A stretch of 16,656 nt of DNA from JBBSGD01 sp038254435 (GTDB lineage Bacteria > Actinomycetota > CADDZG01 > WHSQ01): positions 1 to 16,656 of the forward strand of contig JBBSGD010000041.1 of assembly GCA_038254435.1 (NCBI GenBank), read 5' to 3'. A program made the translations under genes and the position numbers. The notes under the pieces are model-generated. The model made no database searches. It had not been told where the DNA came from and saw nothing but the letters and a program-made list of their open reading frames with translations. Below, piece by piece: positions 13,352 to 16,656 of this stretch (the stretch's first letter is position 1; each line of letters begins with the position of its first letter).

Positions 13352-13370
13352 TTTGAGAAACGTTGGGGCG
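13352..13370 (+). repeat. 19-bp repeat, copy C
   Basis: TTTGAGAAACGTTGGGGCG matches copy B at 16 of 19 positions. Same orientation as copy A. Copies B and C together look like a hairpin or a two-site binding element, but no T-run follows, so a Rho-independent terminator is not supported. Confidence 0.55.
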
Positions 13371-13377
13371 ACCAGGC

Positions 13378-13612
13378 TCAGGGCGAGATCTCGTCCAGCG
13401 CCCGGTTGCGTGTGTGGACCCCGAACTGGGCGATGATCGCTGCGACAACGAGGAACGACGAGATGAACAGGAACGTAGTAAGCACCGACAGCTTGGGGAT
13501 GAACGGCGCTATCACGAGCACGCCGATGCCGCCGCCGAGGTGCCCGAGCCCATCGACCAGCCCGAAGCCCGTCGTGCGCGATCTCGTTGGGAAGCTCTCC
13601 GGCGGACCACGC
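13378..13612 (-). pseudogene. 3' remnant of an MFS (sugar/inositol-type) transporter
   Basis: The minus-strand frame ending at 13378 encodes only the last part of an MFS permease: ESFPTRSRTTGFGLVDGLG, a Gly-rich helix, the hydrophobic TTFLFISSFLVVAAIIAQFG, and a tail HTRNRALDEIS typical of the family's end. The PESFPTR motif is the family's cytoplasmic loop near helix 11. Everything before it (about 80% of a normal 450-residue permease) is missing. Further upstream the same frame overlaps the antisense of the oxidoreductase remnant, so the open reading there is incidental. It cannot be a working transporter. Confidence 0.65.
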
Positions 13613-14108
13613 GTGACCAGTCCAACGTCAGGCTGGCGCCACATCTCGACGGCGGCTCGCTCATGGACGTCGGCTGTTACTGCGTCAACGCCGCCCGCTA
13701 TCTCGCCGGCGAGCCCAGCGGCGCGTTCGGCCGTCAGGTCACCGAGTCCGGCGTCGACGTCGTCTTTGCGGGCCTGCTGAGCTGGCCCGGTGACGTCGTC
13801 GCCCAGATCGACTGCGGTTTCAGGCTCCCGGCCCGCTCCGGGCTCGAGGTAATTGGCGAGGCCGCCTCGCTCGTAGTCACCGAGCCATGGCACTGCAGCG
13901 CCGCCACCATCGAGCTGAGTCGCGCGGGCGGCAGCGAGCGCATAGCCGTCGAGCTCGCCGATTCCTACCTCGCGCAGCTCGACGACTTCGGCGACGCGAT
14001 CCGCGGCCCGGCGCGCCCTTGCTGGGGCGTGAGGACGCTAGCGGTCAAGCTCGCACGATCGAGGCGCTCTATAGATCGGCCGAGCAGGGCGAGCCGGTAG
14101 CGTTGTAG
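13612..14108 (+). pseudogene. 3' remnant of a Gfo/Idh/MocA-family oxidoreductase, also frameshifted
   Basis: Plus-strand similarity begins at SNVRLAPHLDGGSLMDVGCY and continues AARYLAGEPSGAF, GVDVVFAGLLSWPGD, QIDCGFRLPARSGLEVIGEA and VVTEPWH, which is the C-terminal beta-sheet domain of NAD-dependent sugar/inositol dehydrogenases. The N-terminal Rossmann half is absent. Near 14019 the frame moves by one base (apparently one T lost in CCCTTTG), after which LLGREDASGQARTIEALYRS and the natural end GEPVAL are read. The longer open frame that starts at 13363 is chimeric and not a real gene start. The 5' break coincides with the break of the MFS remnant on the other strand. Confidence 0.65.
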
Positions 14109-14183
14109 GACCTGACGGTCTTTGCGCTCATAGGCGTTCGCCGAGCATCGCGCGACCTCAACGTGACGAGTAGCCCGGGACGT

Positions 14184-15713
14184 TCACGAGGCTCTTGGCG
14201 CGGCCGTGAGCAGGACGCCGACGTCCTCACCGAGGAAACTCCGCGCAGCCTCGGGCAGCGGCACTCGGGCCTGCCACGTGTCGGCTTGTCGCGCTTCGTC
14301 ATTCAAAGGGTCGCCGTGCGGCTCGTAATCCCGCAACGCTTGCCCGATCTGTGAGTTCCACGAGGCCCATGCGGCGAGCGATCCTTGCCGATCGGCCACG
14401 TCGACGACGAGGATGTCGTCGAAGTCGGAAGACTGCTCGAGGTGGTCGAAGAAGTGAAAGACGCCGCCTTCCTGGCGCAGGGAGAGTATGCGCAGATGCA
14501 GCGCGTAGCGCATGGTTGCGGCTCCCTCGGGCCGAGCCGAGCTCGACAGGAACATCGTGACCAGCGGCTCTGGCCTGTCGGCGTCGTCCTCTCCGCGCGG
14601 CGAGAACTGGATCGGGCAGTAGTGGGCGGCGGTTTGCTCATGGAGCAGCATCGGCAGCCCGCGCACCGAAAGGCTCACCTCGCCCTGCCAGACCAAGTCT
14701 TTGGCGACCGGGACTCTCAAACCAATGAGATCCGCAGTCACCTTTACATCACCGTAGAGGAAGCGGGTGAGATTTTGGTAGCCCTCTTCTGAGTTCACGA
14801 GACCATAGCGGCCGCTGTGACTGCGGTGCACGAACGCGTGGTTGGCTCCCGGGACATAGGCGTCCTCGATTTGAACGAGTCCGTCACTCTTCGCTCCGAC
14901 CGCCTTCGAGGACATGCCCAACGCGGCGCCGTAGTCCTCGGGATTCGTGCCGATCAGACAGAACATCTGCTCGAGCGGAAAGTTGCTTTCATCCGGCATG
15001 TCGCGCGGACGCCAGTTGTCAGGCGGCCCGTCCTGTCCGCGCTCCGCTGCAGGGGTGAGGTACTCGTACATACGCCGGGGCCCGAAGATGTCGGCGCCCG
15101 CCACTCCGAACGCGTCACGAAGCCTTTCGATCAAGCCGAAGCCCACCGCGAACTCGATGCCGCCGTGCGGGGCCCCATAGGTGAAGAGTCGGTTGACGAA
15201 GTCGGTGGCGTGCTTACCATCGGCGCCGTAACTATCTGGGATCGCCTTCTGAATCAAGCACCGGCATATCAGTCCCCTCATCGAGTGCGCGACGAGATCA
15301 ACCGCACGGGCACCGGTCTTGCGTTTGATCTTCTCGATCAGCGCGAGCAGATCCTGCGCGGCGCGCTCGAGACTGAAGTCTTCGGGCTTCTCGCTCCATG
15401 TCGAGGCAGAGACGTCGTAGAAGCGGTGAATCCAGATGGATGAAGACGGCACGCTGCCGTCCGTCTGCCTCTCGAGGTAATCGGCTTGACTGCCTTTGAC
15501 GAAGAGCTCATAGCCCCGGTCGACCATGAGACGCAGCAGCGGACTTTCGAACTGATAGAAGACGGGGTCGCCCTTGCCGCCCACCCGTACATGAGTTGAG
15601 CCCGCGTTGAACCCATAAAAGGGGTCGTCTACCTGTTTGTCTATGCCAGAGGTTCCTCCCGCGTAACCGCGCACGTAAACGAGGGGAAGCTTGGTTGGCT
15701 CGGTCCCCAGCAC
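14184..15713 (-). CDS. Lipase/esterase-like alpha/beta hydrolase with C-terminal beta-rich domain
   Basis: 509 residues from a GTG at 15713, 4 nt after the stop of the upstream gene (15718-15720) on the same strand. The open frame extends to 15899, but that part is the shadow of the upstream gene. Residues 9-20 (LPLVYVRGYAGG) form the oxyanion strand. DLVAHSMRGL (139-148) is the nucleophile elbow, with Ser144; Ala replaces the first Gly and Arg the second-last position of GHSMGG. GAPHGG and HRSHSGRYGLVNSEE are lid/His regions of LCAT/PGAP1-like lipases. From about residue 320 a beta-rich domain of roughly 190 residues follows without a recognised name. No signal peptide or membrane segment. 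It likely acts on a lipid or ester together with its coupled neighbour; the substrate is unknown. Confidence 0.75.
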   Translation of the reverse strand: MLGTEPTKLPLVYVRGYAGGTSGIDKQVDDPFYGFNAGSTHVRVGGKGDPVFYQFESPLLRLMVDRGYELFVKGSQADYLERQTDGSVPSSSIWIHRFYDVSASTWSEKPEDFSLERAAQDLLALIEKIKRKTGARAVDLVAHSMRGLICRCLIQKAIPDSYGADGKHATDFVNRLFTYGAPHGGIEFAVGFGLIERLRDAFGVAGADIFGPRRMYEYLTPAAERGQDGPPDNWRPRDMPDESNFPLEQMFCLIGTNPEDYGAALGMSSKAVGAKSDGLVQIEDAYVPGANHAFVHRSHSGRYGLVNSEEGYQNLTRFLYGDVKVTADLIGLRVPVAKDLVWQGEVSLSVRGLPMLLHEQTAAHYCPIQFSPRGEDDADRPEPLVTMFLSSSARPEGAATMRYALHLRILSLRQEGGVFHFFDHLEQSSDFDDILVVDVADRQGSLAAWASWNSQIGQALRDYEPHGDPLNDEARQADTWQARVPLPEAARSFLGEDVGVLLTAAPRAS

Positions 15714-15717
15714 GCCG

Positions 15718-16498
15718 TCACCAGGCTTGCTTGGTGCCGATCTGGGCCAGGTCTGAGTCGAGGGTCGCCAAATCGAAACCGCCCGGCGACTCTCCCCCCG
15801 TCTCCTGCCAGTCTGAGCTGAGAATTGCGTACGCCTCTTCGCAATAAGCTGCCCAGAATCGCCACAGTCATCTGCTTGATGGCACCCCACGTGACGCAAG
15901 TGATGCGCCGGGGGTTGTAAGCGACCACTATCACCGCGTGGCCTCCCCAGGACCCCGAGGCGCCTGGGCCGGACGTGCCCTCGGGCGGTACCGTCCAGGT
16001 CGCCTGTTGCTGCGCGGACAGCGGGAGCGCAAGCCCGATGTAGCAGCCTCCGAAGAGATTGACTGCGTCTTTGACGTGATCGTGGTTGCCCGGCTCGAGC
16101 GCCACGTACGAGTGGATCTTGTGTCCTCCGACCCCGGTTTTGCGCCAGTAGTTGAGCACGTCGATCTCAACCGCGCCGTTGTCGTTTTGCTTAGTGTCCG
16201 GGTTGTAGCCGCTCACGGCTTCGTAGGCGGCGAGGACTTCCTCGTCGGAGATCGTTTGCTCCGACGAAGCGTTGGACGTCCAGTCCTGGATCAGGTGCCC
16301 GGCCGCTGCGCAAGTGCAGTCTCCGAGTTGATCGTTGAGCATCATCCCCCAGCCGTTGGGATCGATCTTTCCCCCCCAATCACGACTTTCCGGCGCGGGA
16401 GGAAGCGTCGAGGTATCGAGGTAGTCGGCCAGCCTCAGAGTCCGGGCGTCGTGCCTGGGCCGCTGCTTTCCGAGTCGCATCGACGAGTGGCCGACCAT
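15718..16498 (-). CDS. Papain/C39-like putative cysteine peptidase-fold protein, frame broken once near its end
   Basis: The ATG at 16498 has AAAGGG about 5 nt upstream and precedes the conserved MRLGK start; an in-frame ATG at 16585 adds only Pro/Arg-rich sequence. Landmarks: WGMMLNDQLGDCTCAAAGH (50-68), with C61/C63 as candidate nucleophiles; VLNYWRKTGVGGHK (114-127); FGGCYIGLALPLSAQQQ (149-165); and SWGGHAVIVVAYN (183-195), with His187 as candidate catalytic base. After KQMT (211) the frame slips: an extra base at 15865 must be removed to read WRFWAAYCEEAYAILSSDWQ and the natural end DLATLDSDLAQIGTKQAW. Corrected length is 259 residues. I recognise the pattern from soil bacteria and phage-like loci, without a proven activity. 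It is followed at once by the lipase-like gene. Confidence 0.7.
15865..15865 (-). other. Single-base insertion in the C39-like gene
   Basis: On the minus strand ATGACT-G-TGGCGATTC needs the single G removed to keep the family's MTWxFWxxYC sequence in frame. The left frame ends uselessly over the lipase gene; the shifted frame gives a natural stop at 15718-15720. Confidence 0.65.
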
Positions 16499-16656
16499 GT
16501 CGCCCTTTCTTTCAGCCTCGGTCCGTTCCAGCTTCGGCCCCGGCCGAGCTGGGGCCGGTCTCCACTCAGGTTGCTCCCTCGGCATGACAGTCGCAAGAGG
16601 GTTCGCCCAGGACGTTGAGGCGCTCTCGTTGCCGAGTGGGTGGTAGCGCGCGCATA
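16499..16656. other. Upstream flank of the C39-like gene
   Basis: 158 bp to the window edge. It should contain the promoter of the C39-like/lipase pair, but I see no definite promoter, repeat or gene in it. Confidence 0.35.

Noticed and set aside
13317..13365. Inverted repeat after the sigma-fusion gene as a Rho-independent terminator
   Set aside because: The 21-nt loop is long, the stem is AT-rich and there is no T-run; the arms are better seen as two copies of the 19-21 bp repeat.
13363..14100. Single 245-residue plus-strand protein
   Set aside because: Only the part after about 13612 resembles a family (Gfo/Idh/MocA C-terminal domain). The first 80 residues are Arg/Glu-rich antisense of an MFS remnant, so the frame is chimeric.
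1..16656. tRNA, rRNA, CRISPR arrays, riboswitches and complete insertion sequences
   Set aside because: Reading both strands I found no cloverleaf, rRNA core, regularly spaced repeats or transposase motifs that I could support.

Overview
The window is 16.7 kb of GC-rich bacterial DNA with frequent GTG starts and tightly coupled genes. Several genes resemble families I associate with soil or uncultured Actinomycetota: a Cys-rich AbrB-type regulator, TM-helix channel-like proteins, the 'DQLGDCTCAAAGH' protein and an ECF sigma factor with a membrane-bound tail. No rRNA or tRNA is visible, so the lineage is an inference and only approximate.

Layout. (1) 1-3789, minus strand: a DAHP synthase, a second degenerate DAHP synthase fused to a chorismate-lyase-like domain, an AbrB/SpoVT regulator, and the start of a secreted FG-GAP repeat protein that runs off the left edge. 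(2) 3790-3943: a divergent control region with a 10-bp tandem repeat and a perfect palindrome. (3) 3944-6080, plus strand: a large DUF3179 protein overlapping a stand-alone acyl carrier protein. (4) 6077-10726, minus strand: four genes joined by 4-nt ATGA or 1-nt TAATG overlaps, in transcription order hydrolase B, hydrolase A, a benzoate-CoA-ligase-type adenylating enzyme, and a flavin-dependent halogenase-like enzyme. Its stop codon overlaps the carrier protein's stop on the other strand. (5) 10727-11145: mostly non-coding. (6) 11146-13310: a TM-helix channel-like gene and a divergent ECF sigma/zinc-finger/TM/OB-like fusion gene, flanked by copies of a 19-21 bp repeat. (7) 13378-14108: 3' remnants of an MFS transporter and a Gfo/Idh/MocA oxidoreductase that meet at their broken 5' ends. 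(8) 14184-16498, minus strand: a lipase-like alpha/beta hydrolase and a papain/C39-like protein.

The main hypothesis is that regions 1-4 form a compact, undescribed pathway for an aryl-acyl-carrier intermediate. A dedicated DAHP synthase would raise flux into the shikimate pathway. The chorismate-lyase-like domain would release a hydroxybenzoate, the benzoate-CoA-ligase-type enzyme would activate it and load the carrier protein, and the halogenase-like flavoenzyme would modify the tethered ring. One of two unusual alpha/beta hydrolases (Cys or Arg at the nucleophile position) might release or proofread the product. DUF3179 has no known reaction here. Every step is inferred from family membership and gene order.

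Caution: four genes carry single-base lesions (an in-frame TGA at 3652-3654; 1-nt frameshifts near 2635, 14019 and 15865). Real decay, recoding and consensus errors cannot be told apart from this sequence alone.
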